A stretch of 64,000 bases of DNA from Amoebidium appalachense (GCA_963693365.1 CAVNZM010000017.1:1364001-1428000), one strand, 5' to 3'. Shown: positions 1-30,127, counted from the stretch's first letter. Notes: generated by a model not told the origin, from the letters alone. Made by a program: numbers and translations.

Positions 1-940
<940 letters not shown>

Positions 941-1427
941 CACGCGTACGTTAACCACTACAGTGAATATGTAATCATATATATCATGATTTGGATGGCC
1001 ACGTCGGTGTGCACGTACACACACAATACCGGGGTGCCAACCGGTGTGTCTGTCTGAACGGCGCAAACAGCGCCGTCTAATGCCCATGCATGTTACGTGG
1101 TGCTGAAGTTAACGTTCGCGATCGGTTCAACGGCCTGCCAGTCTATAGTCTGCGACGTACCCGCCGTTCGTTTGCGGCACAGGTTGATCGGTAAACGCGT
1201 ATGATGGCATGTCACGGTATACGTAACTACCCCCCCCCCCCCCCCCCCTCCTCCTCCTCCTTCTCTTCCCCCCCCCCCCCCCCCCCCTGCGAGCCTCCCC
1301 CCCCCCCCCCCCCCCCCCCGCTCCATCGGTCGGTGAGTGTACATATGTATGTATGCATGCATATGTCGACGATACAAGTTGAACGGCACTGTACCTCCCC
1401 CCTCCCCCCCCCCCCCCCCCCCCCCTC

Positions 1428-1475
<48 letters not shown>

Positions 1476-2740
1476 CTTTCCCCTTCTCCCCCCTCCATCC
1501 CCAGGCCCGGCAACTCCAAAAAAAACAACCACCATATGCTCGAGTCAACAACAACAGTTACTTGGCAAAAAATTGTTCCAACGTTGCAAGCGTTTTATTT
1601 GCGCATTGTCATCGGATAGAACCATTTCAGTTTATTAACCTTGCATGAATATTAGGTCGTTCGTTGATGGAAGTGACTCATTAGTAAGCAAAATTCACCA
1701 CTTCAGGGCCTTCAGGCCATGCGTGACACATGTTCTTTTGGTTTGTGTTGTGATGAATTTTTGAAACTCGTTCGATTTATTCGAATCTTGCTCCCAGAGA
1801 CTTAATTGGTGCGCTGATAGCCAATAGGCTCGCCGTTTGTCCCCACGTGGCAGGGTTTGAACTAGCAGGCCGTGCCACTGCCTTCTCGTTTTGAGCATAT
1901 TTCCATATCTTGGCATTTCAGAGGCTGAAGGAGTTAGTAGTGCATACAAAATTATTATTATATATTTTAAGCTCCATAAAAAAGGAAGGAAAGCTTATGG
2001 ATGTGATTAACCCACTTATATATGAGCGAATATGTCAAGTGTCAACGCTTCCTTGGTTGGTAAGGGCGAAGCGAAATAGATTGGGACCTTTGGGTAGTTA
2101 GACATTGCAACCCCTGCAAATCGATCATGGGACGCCCAATCGGAGTTTACCACAGGATCCCCCAAAACTTCCTATTGTGGGGCGCGTCGTATGTGTGTAA
2201 CCATTTTTTCTTTCAAATCGGGTTTATTGATCCGTTGATGAAGGCAACGTGCAGCCACAGGCTACATAACCACCAATAGAACTGACCAAAGCTACGAAAT
2301 AAAAATAAAGCGACAAGTGACAAAGGACACCAGCGGGCAAAACCGTAAGTGTACAACGTGTATGCGTGAAACTAGTTTGGTCCAACTAGTCATATGCATC
2401 GATGTTGACCAGACCACACTCTGCAAGAAGACATCATTACTGCTCCTTAAGCCCAACATGTGTAACCATGCTCCAGGGAATTTGAGACCCCATTTCCATA
2501 TCTGTGTAACAGTATGTAACTAGTAACTACGGAAAATGGAGCTTTGTTATACCAGAATACCCCTCTTTAGTGTAAGACTAATGATTTTAACTATATGTAG
2601 GACCACATCCAGTCCTACGTCTGTAACGGAATCTTGCGTGGCCCAAATCCCGAAACTGGATAATCGTAAATCCGCTAGTACACACATACGACTTGCCCCA
2701 CACATATGAGTTTTGGGGGACCTATAGGAATCCGAAACAG
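941..2740. other. Intergenic region upstream of the phosphate transporter, no gene recognised
   Basis: Unique sequence at 941-1225 and 1500-2740 flanks very long poly-C runs at about 1231-1320 and 1397-1472. No open frame has a recognisable domain. An 84-codon minus-strand frame at 1695-1949 has no neighbours or splice context that support it. Confidence 0.6.
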
Positions 2741-2856
2741 CCAATCAGCGCTTGTTCTCGCATCTGTTTACAAACTATAAGAAGAGACCACATGTATTTT
2801 GATCCCTCAGTCATAACTTTTCATCCGTGCGTGCACTCACGCATAACACTCTGAAA
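2741..2856 (+). promoter_or_regulatory. Putative core promoter and 5'UTR of the phosphate transporter
   Basis: A CCAAT box lies at 2741-2745 and a TATAAG motif at 2776-2781, about 115 and 80 bases before the chosen ATG. The positions fit a eukaryotic promoter, but both motifs are short. CCAATCA is also common elsewhere in this window, so this is inference. Confidence 0.35.
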
Positions 2857-4688
2857 ATGGTCTCCGGAACGGTGGTGATGGAGCCGAATTCCTTGCAATG
2901 GATTTTCGTGCTGGCCATGATTGTGTCGTTCTTTGACGCCTTCTCCATTGGCGCCAACGACGTCGCAAACTCGTTCGCTACGGCTGTGGGTGCCGGTACA
3001 CTCTCGCTCAAGCAGGCGTGCTGCATTGCCCTGTTCACCGAGTTCTTGGGCGCCGTGGCCCTCGGCAGCAACACGGCCAAGACCATTGCCGGTGACATCA
3101 TCTCCATCAAGCTGTACAATGGCCGCCCCGACCTGCTGATGGTGAGCGCGCCTTTTTGCCCGTGCCAGCGACTGTTGGATTCCTCGTCCGGATTTCTCGT
3201 CTGGGCCCACATTGAATCCTTGCACGTTAACTACCTTCTCCCCTACGGTTTCCCCCCCTTAGATTCTACTTTGCTTCCTTTTTTTCTCCTATGTTATGGG
3301 CCGAGCAGAATAATTTGAACTCCTAATTGTAACTAGACTAACATTTCCCTTCCCATTCCCCCCTGCAGTTCTCGATGATGTGCGCCATGATCGGCAGCAC
3401 CTCGTGGGTCATTATGGCCACCCGCATGGCCATGCCCGTCTCCACCACCCACTCCATTGTCGGTGCCGTTCTGGGCGTGGGTGTGTCTGCCTTCGGCCTT
3501 GGCGTCGTGGACTGGGGCTATGACAAGCTGGGCAAGATTCTCATCTCGTTTGCCATCTCCCCAGCCATTGCTGGTGCCTTTGCGTCCATCATTTTCCTCA
3601 TCACCAAGTACGGTGTGCTGCAGGCTCCCAATGCCTTCGAGCGCGCCCTGTGGTCCTGCCCCATCTATGGTGCCGCCACTAGCGCCCTCGTCATGGCCTT
3701 CTGGGTCAAGAAGGGTACCCCCTCGCTCAAGCTCGACCAGAAGCCCATCGGCATTCAGCTGGCCATCATTCTCGGCACCACTGCCGTGGTGACCCTCTTG
3801 TGCATCTTCGTGGTGGTCCCCTACTTCCGCAAGCGTGCTGTCCGCATTGAGCAGGAGGAGGCCGAGAAGGCCGAGCGCCAGGCTCAGGCTGCTGCCGCTG
3901 CTGCTGCGGGTGTCGCTGACAGGAAGGGCAAGGACGATACTATTGGGGAGTCGATGGCCATTGATGTGAATGGTAGCTCCAGCGGGGAGGAGCAGGCGCC
4001 TGCCTTCAGCAACGACAAGGCCGGGTTCCTCAAGCACTGGGCAAACAAGACCATCCTCAGCGGTGTCAACAAGGAGGTGGCCCACTACAAGACCGAGGGC
4101 AAGGGCAACATGGTGGACATGACCGACGCCCACGCCCGCGCCACCAAGTACGACCCCAAGGCCGAGAATGTGTTCAAGTTCGTGCAGGTCTTCACGTCTT
4201 CCATGGCCTCCTTTGCCCACGGTGCCAACGATGTCGGTAACGCCATTGCCCCCCTAGCCACTGTCTACTACATCTACAAGAACGGCATTGTGCCTGCCGG
4301 TGCCGTTCCCGTGCAAACCTGGATGCTTGCCTATGGTGGTGCCGGTATCAACCTCGGTCTCCTGCTGTACGGCTACCACATCATGCGCTCGCTCGGTAAC
4401 AACATCACCTACCACTCGCCCTCGCGTGGGTTTGCCATGGAGCTGGGTGCGTCTGTCACGGTGCTGACTGCGGCCTACAACGGTCTGCCCGTGTCGTCGA
4501 CCCACTGCATTGCCGGGGCCACGGCGGCGGTCGGTTTGTGCAACGGCGATGCCAAGGCCATCAACTGGAGAATGGTGGCTGTGTGCGTTTTCGGCTGGCT
4601 GCTCACCCTGCCCCTTGCCGGTACCATTGCAGGCTTGATTGTTGCCTTCGGCGCCAATGCACCAAACTTCAACCCCGGCTTCCCATAA
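2857..4688 (+). CDS. PiT-family inorganic phosphate transporter (SLC20/Pho89-like)
   Basis: Two exons, 2857-3141 and 3369-4688, are joined across a phase-0 GTGAGC...CTGCAG intron and encode 534 residues. The PiT signature occurs twice, as expected of this inverted-repeat family: GANDVAN at residues 32-38 and GANDVGNAIAP at about 380-390. Each half also has a P-V-S-[ST]-T-H motif. About ten hydrophobic helices flank a hydrophilic central loop (roughly residues 250-350) that includes an alanine run. Known family members are plasma-membrane symporters that couple phosphate uptake to Na+ or H+; the coupling ion cannot be read from the sequence. The ATG at 2857 is the first in-frame one; the reading frame is open upstream to 2827 but has no ATG. 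The gene lacks simple repeats and favours C-ending codons, unlike its intron-rich neighbours, which suggests strong expression. It converges with TOM70. Confidence 0.95.
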
Positions 4689-5348
4689 GTATGTCTGTAC
4701 CCATTCAATAGATAATGTTTACACCAACCTAGCATAGTAAACTTCGAATGTACTTAATTAGTATGGTCTGACCGGCACGGCAGCCTTGGGCACTTAATCT
4801 TGATCGCCTATTGTATGATGTGGTGAAATGCAAGTGGAGCCTGTGGAAAAGAGTCAACTTGTAGTGATTGTAGCATTGTAACACACAGAAGATGGTGGTC
4901 CATGTACAGTATTTACGGGAGCCTGGCTGGTTCAGGCCAACGTGTCGGTGTGCATGACATGTAGCTAGCTACATGTACATGCATCTGGGGATGGTATTTG
5001 CAACTTACAACAATACACTGTGGTTTCCAAACGGGAGTATTCTTTTCTTTTGCAGTCTCCGCTGAGTCAGACGTTCCCCCATTGATCCCTCCACCAGTTT
5101 TCCCCACTTTGCAACTCAACCAACAGAACTTTTATGTCAAAGTTTAAACAGTATCCCCGAGCTTCCCTGTTTCTTCAAACACACTATCTGCCCCTCTCTC
5201 TTTTCTCCAATCTACCTAGGCCTCTCTCTCTTCACCTCCGACTCTCTCTTTCTCCTCCCTTCCCTCTCCCTCTCTATAGAGATCTTTCAGAATCTCTCTC
5301 TTTCTCTCTCTGAGTCACGCTCTCTCTCTCCCTCCGTCCCTATCTCTC

Positions 5349-5381
<33 letters not shown>

Positions 5382-6858
5382 CCCCCCTCGGTCACCGCCT
5401 TTTCAGCTCTCACTCTCTCTCACCCCTCTCTCCCTCTAGCCCCTACTCCAAAGTCATCACGGAAAACCACACACACGTTTCATGTGTTCTTACATGTGCT
5501 CTATATGATTGCACGAGTTGTTTACGTGTGCTTTATGTACTGATTGCACGAGTTGTTTACATGTGTTTTATGTACTGATTGCACGTGTTCAACATGTGCT
5601 TTATGTACTGATTGCACGTGTTGTTTTGTTTACATGTGCTTTATGTACTGATTCAATGTGTTGTTTACATGTGCTTTTTTTACTGATTGCACACGTTGTT
5701 TACATGTGCTTTGTGTGCTGATTCTATGTGTTGTTTACATGTGCTTTTGTACTTTAACAGCTGTGCATGTGTGGTACCGCCTCCCCATCTGAGCCCACTT
5801 GCAACATCCTAGGCCTAGCCTAAGGACGTGTGTTACTCTGACAGTGTGGAAATTGTACTGTATGTTATGTTACAATCCAGAGGTGTGTGTGTGTGTACAT
5901 GTGTGTGTGTGTGTGTGTGTATGTGTGTGTGTGTGTGTGTGTAACGTGGTTGAGTGCGCACACGTGTGTGCGCTCGTGTGCCGGTGTGCGTGTGTGGACG
6001 GGAGATTGTATGTGTGACTGCGTGTTTATCACACTGTGTTACTCGTTTGTCTGACCGTGTGTATATGTGCATGTGTGAAAGTGTTTGTCTCTGTGCATAC
6101 ATACGTGTTTGCCGTGTGCGAGTGTTAGTCTTGTGCTTGCTTATAAGAGTGCTTGTGCGCATGCGCATACGTGTGCATACAGGTGTGTATCGGTGTTTGT
6201 GTGGCTTTTTTTTTGTGTGTGTGCCGGGTGATTTTTTTTTTTTTTGGGGGGGGGGGGGATCCATATGCTTTTTGAGTTGCAGCCATGTATTTTATTCCGA
6301 TACGAAATATCCGAAACTGGCCTTATTGCCAGCTGGCGCACACAGAAAGGGATGTGTGCATATGCTGATACGTGTTTACAAATCTATGGTCAATATGTGC
6401 AAATTCAAACATGAAAATTGTGCAAGGCATACACAAAACGAAAAAAAAGAAAAATCCGAAACAACTATATAGGGGAAGAAGAAAGGAAACGATGCAGGAT
6501 TGGGTGGAAACAATTACTCAACTGAACAAAACCACATCGATCAACACAAAGTAAATGCAAGTCCTGCGCCACTATGTGGTACACAGGGAAAAAAGAAATG
6601 CTTACTTTTAGATATTTAAAGATATCCCAATTCCAAAACTTTTAAACTATACGTATACATCATGTGCGGGTCATTCCCCCAGTCCTTATCATAAAACCTA
6701 AACGATTCAGTGAGAATGTACACTTTGGGAAGCCCCCATTCTAATGCTCTGGCCATGTACATGCACACCGTGCATGCATGTTGTGCACGCCTGTGCGTGA
6801 GCTTGTGTTTGTATACATGTACGTGTATGTGCCTGTATACGCGCATGTGTGTGTGTGT

Positions 6859-6901
<43 letters not shown>

Positions 6902-7158
6902 CGCGTGCGCGCGTGTGTGATTGTGTATGTGTGTGTGTGCATGCTGCATGTGTCGGCCTATGCCTATACACACATCGGTGCACGCTTTGCCCTCCCTCCC
7001 CTCCCTTTAAACTTTCCCCCCCCCCTCCCCATCCCTAACAGGGAACAAAACACCACCAGACACACACACATGCACACACACACTCACTCTCTTGAAACAC
7101 TTGCAGTTCTCAACACCATCATGCCCACAGCACTTAAAGCACAACACGAACTGTGTGC
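4689..7158. other. Intergenic spacer between convergent transporter and TOM70 genes
   Basis: It contains the 3' flank of the transporter, CT/poly-C low complexity at 5190-5440, a 35-bp tandem array at 5484-5755, TG-rich stretches at 5881-6200 and 6845-6950, and AT-richer unique sequence at 6270-6720. No coding exon is recognised. Confidence 0.7.
5484..5755. repeat. 35-bp minisatellite, about 7.5 copies
   Basis: The unit begins ACATGTGCTTTATGTACTGA and continues with TTGCACGTGTTGTTT. Copies differ by a few substitutions and one short insertion. It lies about 800 bases beyond the transporter stop codon. Confidence 0.9.
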
Positions 7159-22445
<15,287 letters not shown>

Positions 22446-22893
22446 TTTTGCCTGCCAGAATCTCTGTTAGCAACCATGCAATCGCCAGAAACAAAAGATC
22501 TTTTAATTCCTATCCCTGGTTGCTTAACCATGTCCGCCCTCACTCTCTCTCCCTTACCAGCTGATAAACCACAAACACGAACAAAAAACAGAGTTCCTAT
22601 CGTAAACACACCTGTATGTATGGAGGTACGGATGGAACCAAGAAACACAAGACTTGTGTTTCTCGTTTCTTTCCGGGAGATGAGAAGGGAAATCCTTTTT
22701 CCCAAAACTCTATAATCACGGCTCCGCTCTCTCCCAAACACGAACAGCTGTTTCCGTTCTTTTGCCTTCCTGTGACGTCATGCCGAGGACTTCTCGAAAA
22801 CCATGCGGTGGTGGGCCAAGGCGATCGATAGATATGCTCTATTTAGAGAGGCTTGATCTATTTCTGGTTTCCCGCCAAAAAAAATTAAATTGC

Positions 22894-22928
<35 letters not shown>

Positions 22929-23300
22929 GCTGGCGCCGGCTGCCGGCTGTGGCGCCGGATTGGACTCCCGAGGTTTCGGAGCTTGCATAAAGAGTCGAGG
23001 ATGACATGTTTTGGGAAAATGGTTGTGAGCGATCATAATGAGCGTGAACCCCCGTGCGTGCATAACCTACTGGGTTACTCAACACGCTACACACCAGGCG
23101 AGAGGGCCTCCAGGGTTTGATATCACGCTTGTTTAGCTGTTGATTTCTCTTGGTTCGTACACCCAAAGACATTCCAATGAGTCTGCTCAACTGTGCCCAC
23201 GTGGACACTGCCCCACGGGCTGTCCCACACAAGGGCACATACTCCATTATTGGGCATCACCGTTTATTGGTTAGAATTCGAAGTCGATCGGATAAATAAC

Positions 23301-23331
<31 letters not shown>

Positions 23332-24679
23332 GGTTATGTACATCTTGGGGGCAGTAACAAAAGCGCCCAATTGCAATGCATGAATAATAAAAGTGCCCAA
23401 TAGAATTCGGTGCATAAATATGCCCACTTGATGTCCTTTTCGTAAGCCTTGGCTTTATATAGATTTGTGGTATTCATGCAGAGTAAAACACCCCACGCCG
23501 TATACACTTCAAGTTGCTGAGTTGCAAAAAAAAAAAAAAAAAAAAAAAGTAAAAAAAACCTAGAAGAACACAAAGAAAAAAAGAAAGAATTGACAAGAAG
23601 AAGAGAGAAGAAAGGGAAGTTGCCCCCTCACCATTTTTCTGCCGCGCCTAATTCCACAAATTGAAGGGTGGGCTAGAAACACACAGAAGCTTGTAGCAAA
23701 ACAGCTACTTAGTCAACTACACTGGAAGAACATTCGCGAGCCAAACTACACACCCAGAAAAAAATTTATCACTGATTCTGGGGTAGCCATAGAATGCACG
23801 TTGGTCTACAAGAACAAAACATTTGGTTAAACTTCCAATGATAGTACACACGCATGATACAGTACTTATAAGAAGTACAAAGAAGCTATAGAACTACGAC
23901 ATAAGCTTTAGAACTCATCATCCCTCTATGTTTTTGAATTCACACACTTGATCGCCAGTCCGTATAATCTGAATCCAGCAAAGGTGCCTTCAAGCTTCCT
24001 GGCTGTAAATTATTCGGTAGCAGGTTGGGGCTGAACCTTTGGTGTCGACCCCCTGCGCATGCGTAGTTCCACAAGGTACTCTCCCATCACCCCAACAACA
24101 CAGTTCTGTGGTCACAGTTAATGGGTTAGCATAGCATGATGGCAGGTGTTACCCAGTCAAAATTAGCCAGTTATTTACGCGCCATTTTTGGCAGGTGGCT
24201 AACCATAAAAAGTTAGTTTTGTCCCCTTGCTGGCTAACTTTTTTGGCAGGCAGCGCTGTTATTTCTACAAAACAACATAGTAAAGATTATAAGCTTTCAG
24301 AAATATATAGCTAACAGCCAAAAACGCTCTTGGGGGGTGATAACGTGGCTACAAACTCGGCCAGTCCCAAAAACCATTATGCTGGTTAGCACAGTTACCC
24401 CCGGACGGTTGAATGGAGACAGACCCCAAAATAATAATGAGAGAGGCAGGAGAGCTCAGAGCTGGTGACATGAAAAGGGAGAGAATGGTGTTATAATGGG
24501 AGAGACCATGGGGAGTGAGGAGAAATTTTTGATGGGAGAGCTAGAGGTCTAAAATGAATCAAGGAGACATCGATATTATAAAGTTTGGCTGATAATGGGA
24601 GATATGCTAATGCCATAGTGGGAGAGAAATTAGTATCATGCTCAGAGAGCTGTTGAAATAATTCGAAGAAGAAATAAAC
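22446..24679. other. Spacer between TOM70 5' end and PRRC1 3' end
   Basis: Mostly unique AT-balanced sequence with A runs at about 22897-22925, 23300-23328 and 23525-23548. A motif at 24173-24212 recurs at 52214-52249. It should contain the TOM70 promoter, but I see no distinctive element. No coding exon is recognised. Confidence 0.6.
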
Positions 24680-24969
24680 TCAGAGAAGTTGTGTTGAAAA
24701 AAATTCGAAGAAAAGAAACTCTAAGAGTTGTGGATACCCCCAAAAAGGGAAGGGCCTGATGTGGGACACGAAAAGGGAGAGTGGGGGCGGGGGGCGGAAA
24801 GTGCCCGCACAGAGGGGAGGGGGGAAGGGGAGGGGGGGGGGGGGGGGGGGAGAAGGAGAGCGAAGGGATATTTGCAAGATATGGATATTTGCAAGATATG
24901 CCTGTCCAATGGTATGTCTAAGTGCTTGTGGATGGACGGGGGGAGGGGGAGGGGGGGGGGGGGGGGAGG

Positions 24970-25001
<32 letters not shown>

Positions 25002-25713
25002 AGGAAGCGGGGGAGGGGGGGGAGAGGATTAAATGCGCACACACCTCGAGGATTGTAGCGCGCTTGAGATGGCCGTTAGTGAAAGCACCGTGCCAGTCAT
25101 CGGCAGGTATGGCCTTGCGCTCAGAGTGGATGGCCTCCCCTACCGTCATCTGCAGAGGGGATGGGAATGGTGTTAGGCCTTCACTAGAATACAAAGGGCA
25201 CATTCATGAAGGACAACACAATAAGGAGTGCAAACCACACATAAAGAGTATGGAGTATAAGCAGAGCCCATCCTCGGGGGGGGGGGGAGGGGGGGGGGGG
25301 GGGGGGGGGGGGGCAAGGGGTGTGTGTGTGGGGTGGGGTGCGGTGGGGTGGGGAGGGGGTGATGTATGCGTTAGAGGACTGGAAATATGGAGGAGACAAC
25401 AGAGAGCAACAACAAAACGTCACAAACGTGGAAATCCAAAATCAAACAATCAAGCGTGCAGGCAGAAGACACTTGACCAGAGCACATCATCAGGGGGGTT
25501 CCTATGCCTCCGGGAAGGGGGAAGGGGGAAAGGGTTAGTGGGTGGGTAGGTGGTGGTGGTTTTGGGGGGGGGGGGGGGGGGGGGGGGGGGGAGGTGTGAA
25601 GAATGTGTCAAGAGTCTCAAGTGCATGTTCACGGAAACACAATGTAGACAAAACAACGAAAGAGGATACGCAAATAGTATGTATCAAAGGTAAAAGCCCA
25701 TACTCCCCGGCAG

Positions 25714-25751
<38 letters not shown>

Positions 25752-26027
25752 GTGTGTGGTGTTGGTGGTGGTGGTGGTAGGCAGGGGGGGGAGGGGGGTT
25801 TTGAATGCGTTAAAAAGTACGAAGTACACAAGAACAAACGGATAACACGATGCAGAATGCAAGCCATACATAAAGAGTATGCATAATAAGCAGAGCCCAT
25901 CCTCAGGGGGGGCCCAGGGGGTTAGAAGGCAAAAAACAAAACGAGTACAACTACACAGTAGGAAACACATGGCAGGACACATGCATATCATCAACATGTA
26001 GAATGCAACGTAACAACCAGGAGACTT

Positions 26028-26067
<40 letters not shown>

Positions 26068-26898
26068 TGAGGGATTTATCTAAGATATATGTTTTTACCT
26101 GTAGGCCTGTGGACTGAAACTCGTACGTGGGTGCTGTAGCAGCCATTGCAGTGTCGACATACTTCTTGGGCACACGTATACCCTGGCTGAAGGCAACGTG
26201 CGACAGATCACGTGAATCGTCACGCAGAATCACACACGCCATGTCATACCTGGACCAATGGAAAATGGAAATGTTAACCTCTTGAGGACCGTAAATTTCA
26301 CGAGATCGACATCTAGTCAACTGACATCGACATGAGTCAGTTTGTATCTAATGTGAGCATAAAGTTGATAGGAACTAGCCAGATAAAAGTAGCACGGGGT
26401 TAGATTATACACTTATCCTTCGTCTTATGCAAAGAAAAATTGAACTTTTCTCTAATAACGATACTTTGTATATGGGGTAACTACATAGGGTGTTTGCCGG
26501 CTTGACGAGTCGATGACGACATCGAAATGCTGTCAATGCCATCTTCTGATTGGACCATTGTGAAAATGGCTCAAAATGGCAAAACACGATTGGCCGGCTC
26601 AGTCGACGTACGATGGCAACTCAAGATTTTCTCAAAATCTCGAAAGTCACTTCAGAAACAGATATAAAAGTATACGAATTAACGATATTTCCCCCTGACC
26701 ATCTTAGTAAAGTTTGTAGGTAAGACATATATTTGTCGGCCTATGCAATTTATTTGAGCTTTTTCTATCGATTTTGAGCTGCAATGAAGTTGTTTAGGTC
26801 CCAACCGGGACCCGGTAGAATCAATTAGGCCGGTCCTCAACAGGTTAAAGAAGAGGGAGAAACTGTACTTCCCTTCCTCTCTTCCTGCTTCTATCTGA

Positions 26899-26931
<33 letters not shown>

Positions 26932-26936
26932 ACCCC

Positions 26937-26967
<31 letters not shown>

Positions 26968-27853
26968 CCTTCCACCTCGTCACAATCACCAAATCATGCC
27001 TGGAGTGGCTATGACCCCTCCCCCCCCCCCCCCCCCCCTCCAAGCCACCCCCCCCCCCCCCCCCCTTCCCCCCCGCCCTTCCTTTTTAAGGTTTCACTGC
27101 CTTCTTGCCGCACACAACCACATGATCACATATCACAATCACTGCCAACAACAACACAAAGAAACCAGCAACCAAAAAAAAAAAATTCAATACAAACACA
27201 CCAATCCAATCGAACAAAAGAAATGGGCCTCAGGAACGCTCAGCTCCCTCCAGTGCAGGTCTATACCCACCACCAGATACAGACCAAACACATTTCAAAC
27301 ACATACCAGACACATACAACAACATGCGCGCAACAAGGCACACCAATCGCCATCTCCCAAAATTGCAACTTCCTCCTGCTCCCCCCCCGCCCCCCCCCCC
27401 CCCCCCCCCCCCCCGGCCCCCCTCCCCCACCACCACCCAAAAATAAAAAATAAAAAAAAAAAAATAAAAACCACACCCACACCCATCCACACACACACAC
27501 ACACCCCACCACCACCAATATCAGAACAATATCAAATGGGCTGAACTCAGGTGAGCAACGGATTCTTCAACACTCAAAAAAAGAAAAGAAAGGGGAAAAA
27601 AAAACAAATAAGAAGGGAGGAACGAAAAAAATACATACCAGTTGCCCTCGATCTCGGCAATGAAGTTTTCAATACTGATAACAAGAGACCCCTCAAGGTC
27701 CACAGTGCCCAGAGCTTTGGTGTTGATCAGGCGGTTCTGTTTGTGTTAGGTTATAGTTTAGTTTATATCCGAAGTGTAAAATACCACTCAAGTGACAGAA
27801 GTTAAAACATCCCCGGCCTTCTCCTCCGCCTACCGCCCACACCGTGACGCACG

Positions 27854-27917
<64 letters not shown>

Positions 27918-28988
27918 CACACCTCCTTCATCCTCCGTCTCTTCCGCCACCGCCTCTTGCCTTCACGCTCCTTTCTCCTCCCATGCTCCTAAAAGCCCTC
28001 ACTCATAACCCCCCTCCCTCCCTTCCCTCCCTCCCCCCTCTCCCCCCCTCTTCCCCCCCCCCCCCGTTTCAAAAGAAAAGAAAAGAAAAAAGAAGAAGAA
28101 GAAGAAGAAGAAGAAAAGGAGAAGAAGAGGGAAAGAAAAAACCTAATAATCGGTTTTTCTGTTGTTTAAGAAGAAAAACCGGATATTAATCAATCTTCTG
28201 TTCATTATTGAAAGAAAAATTTATAATGATCAATCTTTCTGTTGCTTACCTCAGCCCCTCTCTGGCCAGCAGCAAAACCCACGGGTTGATTTGCCACACC
28301 GGAGGGAGCATTGACCCCCGACACAGACACGTCAGACACGGGGAAGACGGTGGCTACAGCACCCTGCACCGCCATGATCTTGGACGGCTGAACGGACGTT
28401 ACGATCACCTGTGTGTACGTGTGTGTACGTGTGTGAGCGTGTGTATGTGAGGATGTGTGTGTACGTGAGTGGATGTGTGTGTGTATGTGAGGATGTGTGT
28501 GTACGTGAGTGGATGTGTGTGTGTATGTGAGGATGTGTGTGTACGTGAGTGGATGTGTGTGTGTATGTGAGGATGTGTGTGTACGTGAGTGGATGTGTGT
28601 GTGTATGTGAGGATGTGTGTGTACGTGAGTGGATGTGTGTGTGTATGTGAGGATGTGTGTGTACGTGAGTGGATGTGTGTGTGTATGTGGGTGGGTGTGT
28701 GGGTGTGTGGGTGGATGTGTGTATGTGAGGATGTGTTTGTACGTGAGTGGATGTGTGTGTGTATGTGAGGATGTGTGTGTGTACGTGCGTGGATGTGTGT
28801 GTGGATGTGGGTGGATGTGTGGGTGTGTGGGTGGATGTGTGGGTGTGTGCGGGTGTGTAAAGGTGTATGTGCACGGGTGTGAGCGTGTGAGTGTGTGTAC
28901 GGGCGTCTACGTGTGTCGATGTGCATAAATGTGTGTGAACATGTACGTGTGTCTGTGTGTACGCAGGTGTGTATGTGTGGGTGGGTGG

Positions 28989-29029
<41 letters not shown>

Positions 29030-30063
29030 ATGTGTGGGGGCGGGAGGGAGAGGATTGCTGTGTGATTGTGTGTGTGGCAAGAATGGTGGTGGTTGGGCAA
29101 GCCATCCCCACGGGGTAACAAGGGGTAATGAGCAAGGGAAGGGGAGGAAGGGGGGGGGGGGATGAAAGAGGGTGAAAGGAGGAAAATGAAAGAAGCGAGA
29201 ATGCAAGATAAAAAAAACCAGGAAAAAGGGCAGATCTGGTTAAACGGGTTTGGACGATGTGTGTGTGTGTGTATTGGGGGGGTGGGGGGTGGGATACTCC
29301 ACACACACCCTACTAACCAACATGCCCCATACCACTTATCAAATTTTGACCACGAACAATTACTCACTAGCCTGGCCTCTAGTTTCCATCACGTCCTCAT
29401 TGCTCTGGTCCGGATTTGCCACCTCCCCCCTCCCTCCCCGCCCCCTCCCCCCACCCCCCTCCCCGCTCCCCCCTCCCCCCCTCCCCCCCCACCACCACCC
29501 ACCCACCCACCCACCCACCCACATCCACAACACATGCCTAAGACCGGCAATCAGGTTCAGTAGAATTTCAACTTATTAGTGTCTTTCTTCCTTTTTCCTT
29601 TAAGCATACACTGTCATTCTGCGATGGTATATTTTTACCATCACTTTCTACCCAGCTCCATCTCCGTAACATCCCTCCCTCCCCTTCTTCTGCCCTCCCT
29701 GCCCGTCTCCCCTCCCCCAAACCCCCGCCCCTCTCCCTCTTTCCCTTGCCCACCGAAACCTCTCAACCCCCCCCCCCCCTCCCCCCCCCCCCCCTCTCCC
29801 CTCCCCCTCCCCCCCCCCCCCCCCCCGTCCCACATCCATATACTCGACCATGCCCAGGCTCCTTAGACACCCATTATTTAAAAAAAATTAAAATAGCTTT
29901 AAAAAGTTTAATATTGTTTAGTTTGTTTATATTGTTTATTGCACCCATGAAAACACGGCACCTACCCACCTTCATCTCTGTCGGCGCACCAACACCCCCC
30001 ATGGGGTCAAATGCCTCCATAACGTGTTCAAGCCCTGTCACAGCCTTCGTGGCTAGACCCTTG

Positions 30064-30127
<64 letters not shown>

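Noticed and set aside
1695-1949. 84-codon minus-strand open frame upstream of the transporter
   Set aside because: No recognisable motif, splice context or partner exon; this length is expected by chance.
3333-4220. 295-codon open frame on the minus strand across the phosphate transporter
   Set aside because: It is an antisense shadow of a GC-rich, codon-biased gene; the plus strand carries two PiT signatures.
28411-28850. Regular 40-bp repeats considered as a CRISPR-like array
   Set aside because: The units are contiguous with no unique spacers, in an intron of a eukaryotic gene; this is a minisatellite.
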